A stretch of 11,145 bases of DNA from an uncultured Clostridium sp. GTDB lineage: Bacteria; Bacillota; Clostridia; TANB77; CAG-508. The position numbers were made by a program, and so were the translations under genes. Under the pieces are notes generated by a model that saw only the letters and a list, made by a program, of their open reading frames with translations, did not search any database and was not told where the DNA came from. The stretch is from positions 1-11,145 of the forward strand of contig CAMEUC010000030.1 of the NCBI GenBank assembly GCA_945937855.1. The letters run 5' to 3'. Below, one piece after another: positions 1 through 5,820 of the stretch (the first letter of the stretch is position 1; each line of letters starts with the position of its first letter).

Positions 1-55
1 CATCTCTTGAAGATATATCACCATTATATCCATTTTTTAAGTTAACACCAACTTC
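1..55 (-). repeat. Partial duplicate of the SASP gene (residues 28-45)
   Basis: Bases 1-55 are identical to 7910-7964, which encode residues 28-45 of the minus-strand spore protein gene. Identity stops exactly after base 55. Upstream of that point (minus strand) the frame stays open for 21 unrelated codons and then meets TGA at 119-121, with no ATG. It is therefore either a truncated SASP copy or, more likely, a contig-end overlap at a shared 55-mer. It should not be annotated as a working gene. Confidence 0.85.
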
Positions 56-120
56 TATTGGTGTCAAAAATATATTTCCCTTGTTTGAAAGATAATAGCC
101 ATCTTGCGTCGTTACAATTC

Positions 121-168
121 ATTCAAAATTTAATCAATGTGCAAAAGCACACCTCATAAATTTTGAAT
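121..168. repeat. Strong nested hairpin in non-coding DNA
   Basis: Perfect 12-bp arms (121-132 and 157-168) enclose a symmetric 5x5 internal loop and an inner 5-bp stem (138-142 with 147-151) closed by an AAAA tetraloop. No T-run follows on either strand, so it is not an ordinary intrinsic terminator. The surrounding 56-230 contains no credible ORF. It could be the end of a degenerate insertion sequence of the hairpin-ended kind (IS200/IS605-like) or part of a structured RNA. Neither can be shown from the sequence. Confidence 0.6.
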
Positions 169-259
169 TCATGTGCCTAGCAATATAACTATTCTATTTC
201 AAACAGAAGAGGAAGCAATCGCCTAAAATAAATACATATACTGCATATAATATAAGTTG

Positions 260-336
260 TTCTGCATATAAAATTATAAAAAATATGCAGAATACAATTG
301 ACTTTCTGCACATAAAATGATAAAATATATGCAGAA
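260..336. promoter_or_regulatory. Tandem palindromic operator upstream of fic
   Basis: Two 33-bp palindromes of identical geometry occur: TTCTGCATAT (260-269) with ATATGCAGAA (283-292), and TTCTGCACAT (304-313) with ATATGCAGAA (327-336). Each has 10-bp arms and a 13-bp AT-rich centre, repeated with a 44-bp period. A further half-site, CTGCATAT, lies at 241-248. The second palindrome covers the spacer, the -10 box and the probable start of the fic promoter, so a bound regulator would block transcription. The Fic protein itself ends in a winged-helix domain and could be the autoregulator (inference). Confidence 0.75.
298..326 (+). promoter_or_regulatory. Sigma-A type promoter of fic
   Basis: TTGACT (298-303), a 17-bp spacer and TAAAAT (321-326) form a good housekeeping promoter. 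The ATG at 317 falls inside it, which is one reason to reject that codon as the fic start. Confidence 0.75.
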
Positions 337-349
337 AGGGAGGAAAAAT

Positions 350-1399
350 ATGAGAAAATTTGATTATTCTTTTCTTGATAATGGTTTGTTACCAGCAAAT
401 TTAATAAATTTAACAGGAGTAATATATTCACTAAAAACAGGTGCAGAAATAAGAAAAGACGAATATGAAAAAATATTTACAGAATTAGAAAAAATTGCAA
501 AAGTTCAATCAGTTAAGAGTTCAAATGCTATAGAAGGCATAGTAACAAGTGATGAGCGTATAAAGGAAATTGTGAATCACAGTAGTAAACCTTTAAATCA
601 CAATGAGTCAGAAATAGCAGGTTATAGAGATGCTTTAAATCAAATTCATTTAAATTTTGAAGATATAGAATTTAGTGAAAATACAATTCTAAGATTACAT
701 GAAATAATGATGTCATATAGTGGTTACGAGTATGCTGGAAAATATAAAATTGATGATAATCTAATTATAGAGGAAGATAAAGAGGGAAATAGAAAAATAA
801 GATATAAACCAGTTTCAGCTAAAGAAACACCAAAGGCAATGGAACAACTTGTACTTGCATATATGGATGCTAGTAATAATTCTAATATTAATCAGTTATT
901 ATTAATTCCATGCGTAATTCTTGACTTTTTATGCATACATCCTTTTAAAGATGGAAATGGTAGAATTTCACGATTGTTGTCACTACTATTATTATACAAA
1001 AACGGATTTGATGCAGGAAAGTATGTTTCTTTTGAAGAACAAATAAACAATAATAAAGGATATTATTATGAAACCCTAAGAGAGTCATCTATTGGATGGG
1101 ATACTAACGAAAACACATATGTGCCATTTATACAAAGTTTTCTATCAACATTATATATGTGCTATAAAGAGCTTGATAAAAGATTTAATGTTGTAAATAG
1201 TAAAAAGATAACTAAAAAAGCTAGAATAGAAGCTACAGTATTAAATAGTTTAACAGCAATTTCTAAAGCAGAAATATGTAATGTTCTTCCAGATGTAAGT
1301 CCATCAACAGTAGAATCAGTATTAGGAACAATGGTTAGAGAAGGAAGAATACAAATAATTGGAAAAGGTAAAAACACAAGATATATGGCAAATAATTAA
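350..1399 (+). CDS. Fic-domain protein AMP-transferase with C-terminal winged helix
   Basis: The product (349 aa) is a Fic family protein, which usually transfers AMP from ATP to a Ser, Thr or Tyr of a target protein. The catalytic motif HPFKDGNGRISR lies at residues 197-208, with catalytic His197 and the phosphate-binding GNGR loop intact. An N-terminal inhibitory motif S58-xxx-E62-G63 (class II arrangement) should keep the enzyme autoinhibited. The last 60 or so residues look like a winged helix-turn-helix. The start was set at 350 because a strong AGGGAGG site (337-343) precedes it at 6 bp; an in-frame ATG at 317 overlaps the -10 box. The gene has its own promoter within a tandem palindromic operator, so autoregulation is plausible. 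No antitoxin-like partner lies next to it. The target protein cannot be told from the sequence. Confidence 0.95.
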   Translation: MRKFDYSFLDNGLLPANLINLTGVIYSLKTGAEIRKDEYEKIFTELEKIAKVQSVKSSNAIEGIVTSDERIKEIVNHSSKPLNHNESEIAGYRDALNQIHLNFEDIEFSENTILRLHEIMMSYSGYEYAGKYKIDDNLIIEEDKEGNRKIRYKPVSAKETPKAMEQLVLAYMDASNNSNINQLLLIPCVILDFLCIHPFKDGNGRISRLLSLLLLYKNGFDAGKYVSFEEQINNNKGYYYETLRESSIGWDTNENTYVPFIQSFLSTLYMCYKELDKRFNVVNSKKITKKARIEATVLNSLTAISKAEICNVLPDVSPSTVESVLGTMVREGRIQIIGKGKNTRYMANN

Positions 1400-1471
1400 T
1401 ATAAATTATTCTTACTACGCGTATATGTCATGATGTATACGTATGGCGAGAACAAAATGTGAGTTTATAAA

Positions 1472-1500
1472 TTGACAAATGTAAAACATAAGAGTATAAT
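1472..1500 (+). promoter_or_regulatory. Consensus sigma-A promoter of the M20-GNAT operon
   Basis: TTGACA (1472-1477) and TATAAT (1495-1500) are both perfect matches, separated by exactly 17 bp. Transcription should begin near 1507, giving a leader of about 178 nt before the M20 gene. Between fic and this promoter (1400-1471) there is no clear intrinsic terminator. Confidence 0.9.
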
Positions 1501-1524
1501 ATTACCATAAAATGGGGAAATTTT

Positions 1525-1602
1525 ATGATATTAATTAAAAATACGATTAGTGAAATAAATAATAGACATCATGTATGGATGAATATCACCCATACATATT
1601 AG
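1525..1602 (+). CDS. Putative 25-aa leader peptide of the attenuator
   Basis: A short ORF starts about 18 nt into the predicted transcript, with a GGGG Shine-Dalgarno-like run 7 bp upstream. It encodes 25 residues, including the run HHVWM at codons 15-19, and ends with TAG at 1600-1602. Codons 16-18 lie in segment 1 and codons 23-25 in segment 2 of the attenuator that follows, the geometry expected of a regulatory leader peptide. The His/Trp content might mean amino-acid sensing, or the peptide may sense a ribosome-binding drug. The sequence does not decide between them. Confidence 0.55.
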   Translation: MILIKNTISEINNRHHVWMNITHTY

Positions 1603-1665
1603 TCGTGTTTTAAAATAATAAAAGACTAAAACATGTATGAGTGTATAATTCATACATGCTTTTTT
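1570..1665 (+). promoter_or_regulatory. Four-segment transcription attenuator before the M20 gene
   Basis: Four complementary segments are visible. Segment 1 (1571-1578) pairs with segment 2 (1590-1597) over 8 bp. Segment 3 (1632-1640) pairs with segment 4 (1650-1658) over 9 bp and is followed by TTTTTT, making a terminator. Segment 2 (1591-1597) can instead pair with segment 3 (1633-1639) over 7 bp, which would be the antiterminator. Segment 1 is inside the leader ORF, so a ribosome stalled there would favour 2:3 and let transcription continue. This is the classical leader-peptide attenuator layout. No T-box motif is present. Confidence 0.7.
1632..1665 (+). terminator. Intrinsic terminator of the attenuator
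   Basis: CATGTATGA (1632-1640) and TCATACATG (1650-1658) form a 9-bp stem with a 9-nt loop, followed at once by C and six Ts. It sits 20 bp before the M20 start codon, so it would act as conditional read-through control rather than as a gene end. Confidence 0.75.
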
Positions 1666-1684
1666 CATAGTTAAGGGGGTTATT

Positions 1685-2716
1685 ATGAAAAAATATAAAA
1701 TATTAAAAGATTTAGTTGGTTTTAATACTATAAAGGATGCAGAAAATAAGGAAATCATTAATTATATAGAAAAATATTTGAAAAATTTAGGCTTTAAAAC
1801 AGAGTATAAAGGAAAGTATTTAATAATGTCAATAGGAAATAATTATAAAATAGGATTTCTAGGTCATACAGATACTGTAGAATATATTGATGGATGGAAT
1901 ACTAATCCGTTTGAACTAACAAAAATAGATAATAGATTATATGGATTAGGTTCTTGCGATATGAAAGGTGGAATTGCAGCACTATTAGATGCAGTTTCAA
2001 AAATAGATTTTACAAAATTAAAATATGGTATGAAGTTATATTTTACATATGATGAAGAAATTGGATTCAGTGGAATTTATGATATTGTGAAAACAAATGA
2101 AAAATTTCCCGATGTAATGATCTTTGGTGAGCCTACTAATAATGAGATGCTAGTGGGGAGCAAAGGATTATTGGAATATGAGTTAAGTTTCAAGGGAATT
2201 AAGGCACATTCTAGTAACCCTGCAAAAGGTAAAAGTGCTAATATGAATGCAGTAAAATTATTATTCGAATTAGAAGAATTTTATAATGAAAAGATAAAAA
2301 AATATGAACAAAGTAGCTATGAAGTGCCATATACAACAATGAATGTAGGAACTATAAATGGAGGTAGTGCAAAAAATTCTGTTTCAGCGAATTGTGAAGT
2401 TACTATAGATTTTAGAATATCAAATAAAGAACATATAAAAGTTATTAAAGAAAAAATAGAATATTTAGCACAAAAATATGAATGTAAAGTAAATCTTATA
2501 GAAGAAATAGAACCATTTATAGACAATTGTGAATTTATAAGAGAAATAAAAACAGCTAATTTTATGACAGAAGCAAGTTTTGTTCAGAAATCTAGTAGAA
2601 TTATATTAGGTGTAGGACCTGTAACTGCCCACGAAGTTAATGAATATATAACGGAAGAAAGCTATAATAAACTAGTTGAACAATATAAAGATTTAATAAT
2701 TAAGGTTTGTAAATAA
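1685..2716 (+). CDS. M20 family metallohydrolase (ArgE/DapE-like deacylase or peptidase)
   Basis: The 343-aa product is a cytoplasmic M20 zinc enzyme of the ArgE/DapE/ACY1 type, which cleaves amide bonds of N-acyl amino acids or small peptides. The two-metal site looks complete: His61 (GHTDTV), bridging Asp92 (CDMKGG), general base Glu124 and ligand Glu125 (YDEEIG), Glu149 (GEPT) and His316 (AHEVNEY). The AHSSNPAKG segment after residue 170 matches the dimerisation/lid domain that supplies a catalytic His in this family. It is slightly shorter than typical ArgE/DapE proteins. An AAGGGGGT site precedes the ATG. It shares an operon with the GNAT gene 47 bp downstream and lies behind a leader-peptide attenuator, unusual for a housekeeping DapE or ArgE. 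The substrate is unknown; a role on an acylated metabolite or drug is only a guess. Confidence 0.92.
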   Translation: MKKYKILKDLVGFNTIKDAENKEIINYIEKYLKNLGFKTEYKGKYLIMSIGNNYKIGFLGHTDTVEYIDGWNTNPFELTKIDNRLYGLGSCDMKGGIAALLDAVSKIDFTKLKYGMKLYFTYDEEIGFSGIYDIVKTNEKFPDVMIFGEPTNNEMLVGSKGLLEYELSFKGIKAHSSNPAKGKSANMNAVKLLFELEEFYNEKIKKYEQSSYEVPYTTMNVGTINGGSAKNSVSANCEVTIDFRISNKEHIKVIKEKIEYLAQKYECKVNLIEEIEPFIDNCEFIREIKTANFMTEASFVQKSSRIILGVGPVTAHEVNEYITEESYNKLVEQYKDLIIKVCK

Positions 2717-2763
2717 CTTTATGATATGTTAATATAATAATGGATAATAGGAGGAATAAAAAA

Positions 2764-3294
2764 ATGAAATTTAGATTACCAGAATTAAAAGATAAAGAAA
2801 TAATAAAATTATATATAGAGGAACATTATTCGCATAATGAAAAAAGTCTAAGTGCTAGTAACAAATTAACTTCTATGAATTTTGAAGATTGGGTAAATAA
2901 GATTCATAATAATGCCTGTGTTCCAGATAAAGAGTGGGGAAAATCATTAACTTATTTGGCTTTCGATGATACCGACAATTTAATTGGATTATTAAGTGTA
3001 AGATATGATTTACCAAAAGAAAAAATAATGGAATTTGGACATATAGGTTATGGGGTAAGACCCAGTGAAAGAAGAAAAGGTTATGCAACGCAAATGCTTA
3101 AATATGCATTAAAAGAATGTGAAAAATATGGGCTTAATAAAGTAATTGTGGGATGTTATAAAGAAAATAAAGGATCTGCTAAAACAATAATTAAGAATAA
3201 TGGAAAGCTAATAAAGGAAAAAAATATTTTACTGAATATAAATGATTGTTGGAAAATAAATTTAGTAGACCAACTCTATGAAATAAAAATTTGA
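2764..3294 (+). CDS. GNAT family N-acetyltransferase
   Basis: This 176-aa protein belongs to the GCN5-related acetyltransferases, which move acetyl from acetyl-CoA to an amine. The acetyl-CoA loop is clear: the VRP strand end at residues 98-100, then RRKGYA at 103-108, matching R/Q-x-x-G-x-G/A. The layout resembles RimJ/RimL-like or small-molecule GNATs more than aminoglycoside AAC enzymes, but the acceptor cannot be predicted. ATG 2764 was chosen because AGGAGG (2749-2754) lies 9 bp before it; the in-frame ATG at 2740 is upstream of that site and would add only eight residues. It is the second gene of the M20 operon. Its TGA stop overlaps the -35 box of the next promoter. Confidence 0.9.
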   Translation: MKFRLPELKDKEIIKLYIEEHYSHNEKSLSASNKLTSMNFEDWVNKIHNNACVPDKEWGKSLTYLAFDDTDNLIGLLSVRYDLPKEKIMEFGHIGYGVRPSERRKGYATQMLKYALKECEKYGLNKVIVGCYKENKGSAKTIIKNNGKLIKEKNILLNINDCWKINLVDQLYEIKI

Positions 3295-3319
3295 CATCTA
3301 TAATTTTCTGTGATATATT
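3291..3319 (+). promoter_or_regulatory. Promoter overlapping the GNAT stop codon
   Basis: TTGACA (3291-3296), a 17-bp spacer and TATATT (3314-3319) form a near-consensus promoter. Transcription should start near 3326 into a stretch with no convincing ORF before a terminator at 3627-3660. Confidence 0.65.
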
Positions 3320-3367
3320 ATGGTCAGTTACAATAAAAATGCTTTTCTTGTATAGATAATTATGCCT

Positions 3368-3608
3368 AAAAAGTGTTAGCAAAAAGTTGCAGGATTTATA
3401 TTTTGCAAATCTATCGTTGCGTAAAAAAAGTTTTAGCAAAAAATTTCACTAAAGTCTTAAATGTATTGCAAAATGTAGGTTTTGCAAATATATCATCATA
3501 TGTAAAAGGTGTTAGTAAAAAGTTAACCAAGATTTAGTAAAATGTTGCAAAATACATATTTTGACAATATAGTTTTATACTCAAAAAGTGTTTAACAAAA
3601 AATCAACC
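3368..3608. repeat. Degenerate tandem repeat, about 3.5 copies of ~80 bp
   Basis: The block AAAAAGTGTTAGCAAAAAGT recurs with changes at 3368, 3423, 3504 and 3583, at distances of 55, 81 and 79 bp. A second block, resembling TATTTTGCAAATATATC, follows each of the first three copies. The first unit lacks about 25 bp of middle sequence present in units 2 and 3. Copies are too diverged and spacers too similar to each other for a CRISPR array. Confidence 0.7.
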
Positions 3609-3626
3609 TAATTAAATAAGTTTATT

Positions 3627-3660
3627 AAAGAATATGATAAAAAAGTCATATTCTTTTTTA
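3627..3660 (+). terminator. Intrinsic terminator
   Basis: AAAGAATATGA (3627-3637) and TCATATTCTTT (3646-3656) form a perfect 11-bp stem with an 8-nt loop, ending in a run of Ts. It ends the candidate RNA and would also stop read-through from the GNAT operon. Confidence 0.85.
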
Positions 3661-3709
3661 GTTGTAAAAAATCTGTTATTGAGCAGATAAAATAAAGGAG
3701 GGGATAAAT

Positions 3710-3928
3710 TTGAGCAAATAAGTTACTCTAGATAAAAAATAAAATGGCACAAAATCGAACGTCAGGCGTACACACCTCGCTTATAAACAAAAAAGTTCAT
3801 TACCTATTAACACAAATGTTAAAGAGATAATATATAATAATAAAATAAATTATAATAATTGGAGATACAAAAGTGATAGAGATTATAGTAATTTTGATTT
3901 TAGTAAATTCTATGCAAATAATTTTTGA
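3710..3928 (+). pseudogene. Decayed small gene with two early TAA stops
   Basis: A very strong site, AAAGGAGGGG, lies just before TTG 3710. The frame reads TTG AGC AAA TAA, is stopped again by TAA at 3740-3742, then stays open for 61 codons to TGA 3926-3928. The open part has protein-like composition (for example TNVKEIIYNN and NYNNWRYKSDRDYSN). Both early stops could be single C-to-T changes of CAA. Bases 3755-3780 are clearly richer in G+C than their surroundings, hinting at foreign origin. I do not recognise the family. The segment KEII-N...NY recalls KEIL-N...NY in the remnant at 5821-6036, but the match is weak. Confidence 0.45.
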
Positions 3929-3941
3929 AGAGTTACAATAA
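3873..3941 (+). CDS. Possible 22-aa hydrophobic peptide (doubtful)
   Basis: A GTG codon with GGAG 9 bp upstream opens a 22-codon frame that is mostly Ile, Val and Leu for its first half and ends with TAA. It overlaps, in another frame, the pseudogene described at 3710-3928, whose reading looks more protein-like. This may be chance in AT-rich DNA. Confidence 0.15.
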   Translation: MIEIIVILILVNSMQIIFEELQ

Positions 3942-3975
3942 TGTTTGGAAATGTATGGTAAAACGTATTTTTTTA

Positions 3976-3984
3976 TGTTATAAT
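3976..3984 (+). promoter_or_regulatory. Extended -10 promoter of the ABC-F gene
   Basis: TGTTATAAT is a perfect extended -10 element (TG at 3976-3977, TATAAT at 3979-3984). The -35 position (TGGTAA at 3956-3961) is poor, as expected for extended -10 promoters. Transcription from about 3990 gives a 187-nt leader before the ABC-F start codon. Confidence 0.65.
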
Positions 3985-4022
3985 TGTAAAAGGTTAAAAA
4001 ATAATAAAGGAGAAATTTTATA

Positions 4023-4097
4023 ATGAATAAAAGAAAAGATTTAGAAAGTAGGTTAAAGATAAGAAGTTATGCCTGCAAAACTATTACAACGAGATAG
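4023..4097 (+). CDS. Putative 24-aa leader peptide of the ABC-F gene
   Basis: AAAGGAG lies 8-10 bp before ATG 4023. The ORF encodes 24 residues, starts MNKRKD, has SYACK at 15-19 and ends with TAG at 4095-4097. Its last codons form one side of the leader's long stem and also the sequence that competes for the anti-Shine-Dalgarno strand. Leader ORFs of this kind are known to control erm, msr, vga, vmlR and other ABC-F genes by drug-dependent ribosome stalling. The peptide itself matches none that I recognise. Confidence 0.65.
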   Translation: MNKRKDLESRLKIRSYACKTITTR

Positions 4098-4173
4098 AAC
4101 GCCATAGGTTGTAATAGTTAAATGGCAATTATATCTCGTTATTTATAAAAAATTAAATAATAAGGAGATATAA
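4079..4173 (+). promoter_or_regulatory. Leader-ORF attenuator masking the ABC-F ribosome binding site
   Basis: Three pairings compete. P1: AACTATTACAAC (4079-4090) with its perfect complement at 4108-4119, 12 bp. P2: AACGAGATA (4088-4096) with TATCTCGTT (4132-4140), 9 bp, with an inner GCCAT/ATGGC stem (4101-4105, 4122-4126). P3: TTATATCTC (4129-4137) with GAGATATAA (4165-4173), 9 bp, which covers the Shine-Dalgarno of the ABC-F gene. P1 excludes P2, and P2 excludes P3. A ribosome stalled late in the leader ORF would break P1, allow P2 and free the ribosome binding site. There is no T-run, so control would be at translation rather than termination. Confidence 0.7.
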
Positions 4174-4176
4174 AAA

Positions 4177-5790
4177 ATGATAGAAATAGAATTAAATAAT
4201 ATTAAGAAAAATTATGGTTTAAAAAATATTTTAGATGGATTTAATTTAGAACTAAAAACAGGAGAAAGAGTAGCTTTAATTGGACAAAATGGAAGCGGAA
4301 AATCTACAATCTTAAAAATAATTGCAAAACAAGAAAGTATAAATAGTGGAACTATTAATATTAGAAGTGGAGCAAAAATAGGAATATTAAATCAAATCTA
4401 TGAAAATGAGAAAGAAGATATTTCAGTAGAAGATTTCTTATATAAAAGTTTTGAAGAAATTCTAAAAGTTGAGAGAAAACTTAACAAATTAGAAAACCAG
4501 ATGTCAATGGAAGTTAATGCAGATAAGTTGGAAAAATTAATTGATGAATATGGGAGGATTCAAGAAAGATTCTCATTAATAGGTGGATATGAAACTCAGG
4601 AAAAGTTTAATAAAATATGTTCTAGGTTTTATATTAACAAAGACCTTTTAAAACAAAACTATAATATCTTAAGTGGAGGAGAAAAAACAAGAGTAAATCT
4701 TGCAAAATTACTATTAACCCAGCCAGATATATTGTTGCTAGATGAACCAACGAATCATTTAGACATTCATTCTTTAGAATTTTTAGAAGAATTAATTCTG
4801 AAGTATAAAGGAACAGTTTTAATAGTTTCGCATGATAGATATTTTTTAGACAAAGTAATTAACAAAACAGTATTATTAGAAAATGGCAAAGAAAATATAT
4901 ATTATGGAAACTATTCATATTTTCTAAAAGAAGATGAAAGAAGAACTTTAGCTCAATTTGAAAGGTATAAAAATCAGCAAAAACAAATTGAAAAGATGAA
5001 AGAATCTATAACAACATTAAGAAAATTTGGGGATTTAGCAGGAAATGAAATGTTTTTTAAGAGAGCAAAAAACATAGAGAAACGATTAGAAAAAATGGAA
5101 ATTATAGATAGAGTTGATTTAAATAAGAAAGCATTAGAGTTAAAGTTCAATATAAAAAATAGGTCTGGTAATGACGTACTAAAAATCGAAAACTTAGAAA
5201 AGAGATTTGAGCAAAAAATAATCTTTAAAGATGCAAATTTGAATTTAAATTATGGAGAAAAGGTTGCATTAATTGGAGAAAACGGAAGTGGAAAATCTAC
5301 ATTAATAAAAATAATTTTAGGTCAAGACATTAATTTTGATGGAAAGCTCAAATTAGGGACTTCAATAAAATTCGGATATATTTCTCAAAACATAATTTTT
5401 GAAGATAATGAAAAGACAGTTTTAGATTATTTTTTAGAAGGAAATAGCTTTTCAGAAACAGAAGCAAGAAACAAGCTTGCAAGATATGGATTTAGACAGG
5501 AAAATGTATTAAAAAAAATAGGAAAATTATCAGGTGGAGAAAAAGTTAGAATAATACTTATGAAACTAATTCAAAAAGATATTAATTTTTTAATATTAGA
5601 TGAGCCCACAAATCATATTGATATAGATACAAGAGAAATATTAGAAGAAGCACTAAAAGAATATAAAGGTACAGTGTTATTTGTTTCACACGATAGATTT
5701 TTTATAAATGCTATTGCTGATAGAGTATTGAATATAGAAAATCACAAAATAAAATCATATTATGGGAATTACGATGATTTTACAAACTAG
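4177..5790 (+). CDS. ABC-F ATPase, probable ribosome protection (antibiotic resistance) protein
   Basis: A 537-aa soluble protein with two ABC ATPase domains and no membrane segments, the mark of the ABC-F family that acts in the ribosomal E site. Domain 1 has Walker A GQNGSGKS (36-43), signature LSGGEK (165-170) and DEPTNH with Glu190. Domain 2 has Walker A GENGSGKS (367-374), LSGGEK (451-456) and Glu476. Between them, about residues 247-335, is a long charged helical linker containing FKRAKNIEKRLEKM, which in resistance ABC-Fs reaches toward the peptidyl transferase centre. Length and linker resemble clostridial CplR/VmlR-like resistance factors more than EttA, but a plain translation factor is not excluded. 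A leader ORF with an RBS-masking stem strongly suggests induction by a ribosome-targeting drug. AAGGAGAT precedes the ATG. Codon use matches the neighbours. Confidence 0.96.
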   Translation: MIEIELNNIKKNYGLKNILDGFNLELKTGERVALIGQNGSGKSTILKIIAKQESINSGTINIRSGAKIGILNQIYENEKEDISVEDFLYKSFEEILKVERKLNKLENQMSMEVNADKLEKLIDEYGRIQERFSLIGGYETQEKFNKICSRFYINKDLLKQNYNILSGGEKTRVNLAKLLLTQPDILLLDEPTNHLDIHSLEFLEELILKYKGTVLIVSHDRYFLDKVINKTVLLENGKENIYYGNYSYFLKEDERRTLAQFERYKNQQKQIEKMKESITTLRKFGDLAGNEMFFKRAKNIEKRLEKMEIIDRVDLNKKALELKFNIKNRSGNDVLKIENLEKRFEQKIIFKDANLNLNYGEKVALIGENGSGKSTLIKIILGQDINFDGKLKLGTSIKFGYISQNIIFEDNEKTVLDYFLEGNSFSETEARNKLARYGFRQENVLKKIGKLSGGEKVRIILMKLIQKDINFLILDEPTNHIDIDTREILEEALKEYKGTVLFVSHDRFFINAIADRVLNIENHKIKSYYGNYDDFTN

Positions 5791-5820
5791 GTAAAACAAT
5801 AGAGTAACTAATAATAATTT

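Larger units (their letters stand above)
3326..3660 (+). ncRNA. Candidate repeat-containing non-coding RNA of about 335 nt
   Basis: A near-consensus promoter at 3291-3319 and an intrinsic terminator at 3627-3660 enclose a stretch with no credible ORF on the plus strand. The inside is a degenerate tandem repeat (3368-3608) in which TTGCAAAA...TTTTGCAA hairpins recur, best seen at 3465-3488. The exact 5' end is inferred from promoter spacing. I do not recognise a known RNA family. It could also be a decayed repeat region that is merely transcribed. Confidence 0.4.

Noticed and set aside
317..349. Earlier ATG for fic at 317
   Set aside because: It lies before the -10 box is complete and has no ribosome binding site, whereas ATG 350 has AGGGAGG at ideal distance.
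189..431. Minus-strand 80-codon ORF over the fic promoter
   Set aside because: It overlaps the operator, promoter and start of fic, and its composition is that of AT-rich antisense sequence.
1507..1684. T-box or metabolite riboswitch before the M20 gene
   Set aside because: No T-box sequence (AGGGTGG core) or other familiar riboswitch core is present; the four-segment leader-ORF layout explains the region better.
3368..3608. CRISPR array
   Set aside because: Repeats are degenerate, unevenly spaced (55, 81, 79 bp) and their spacers resemble each other; no cas gene is present.
3710..3742. Alternative genetic code with TAA read as Gln
   Set aside because: TAA ends the ABC-F-neighbour remnant, fic, M20, CpaB-like and MinD-like genes normally, so two TAAs in one small frame are better explained by gene decay.
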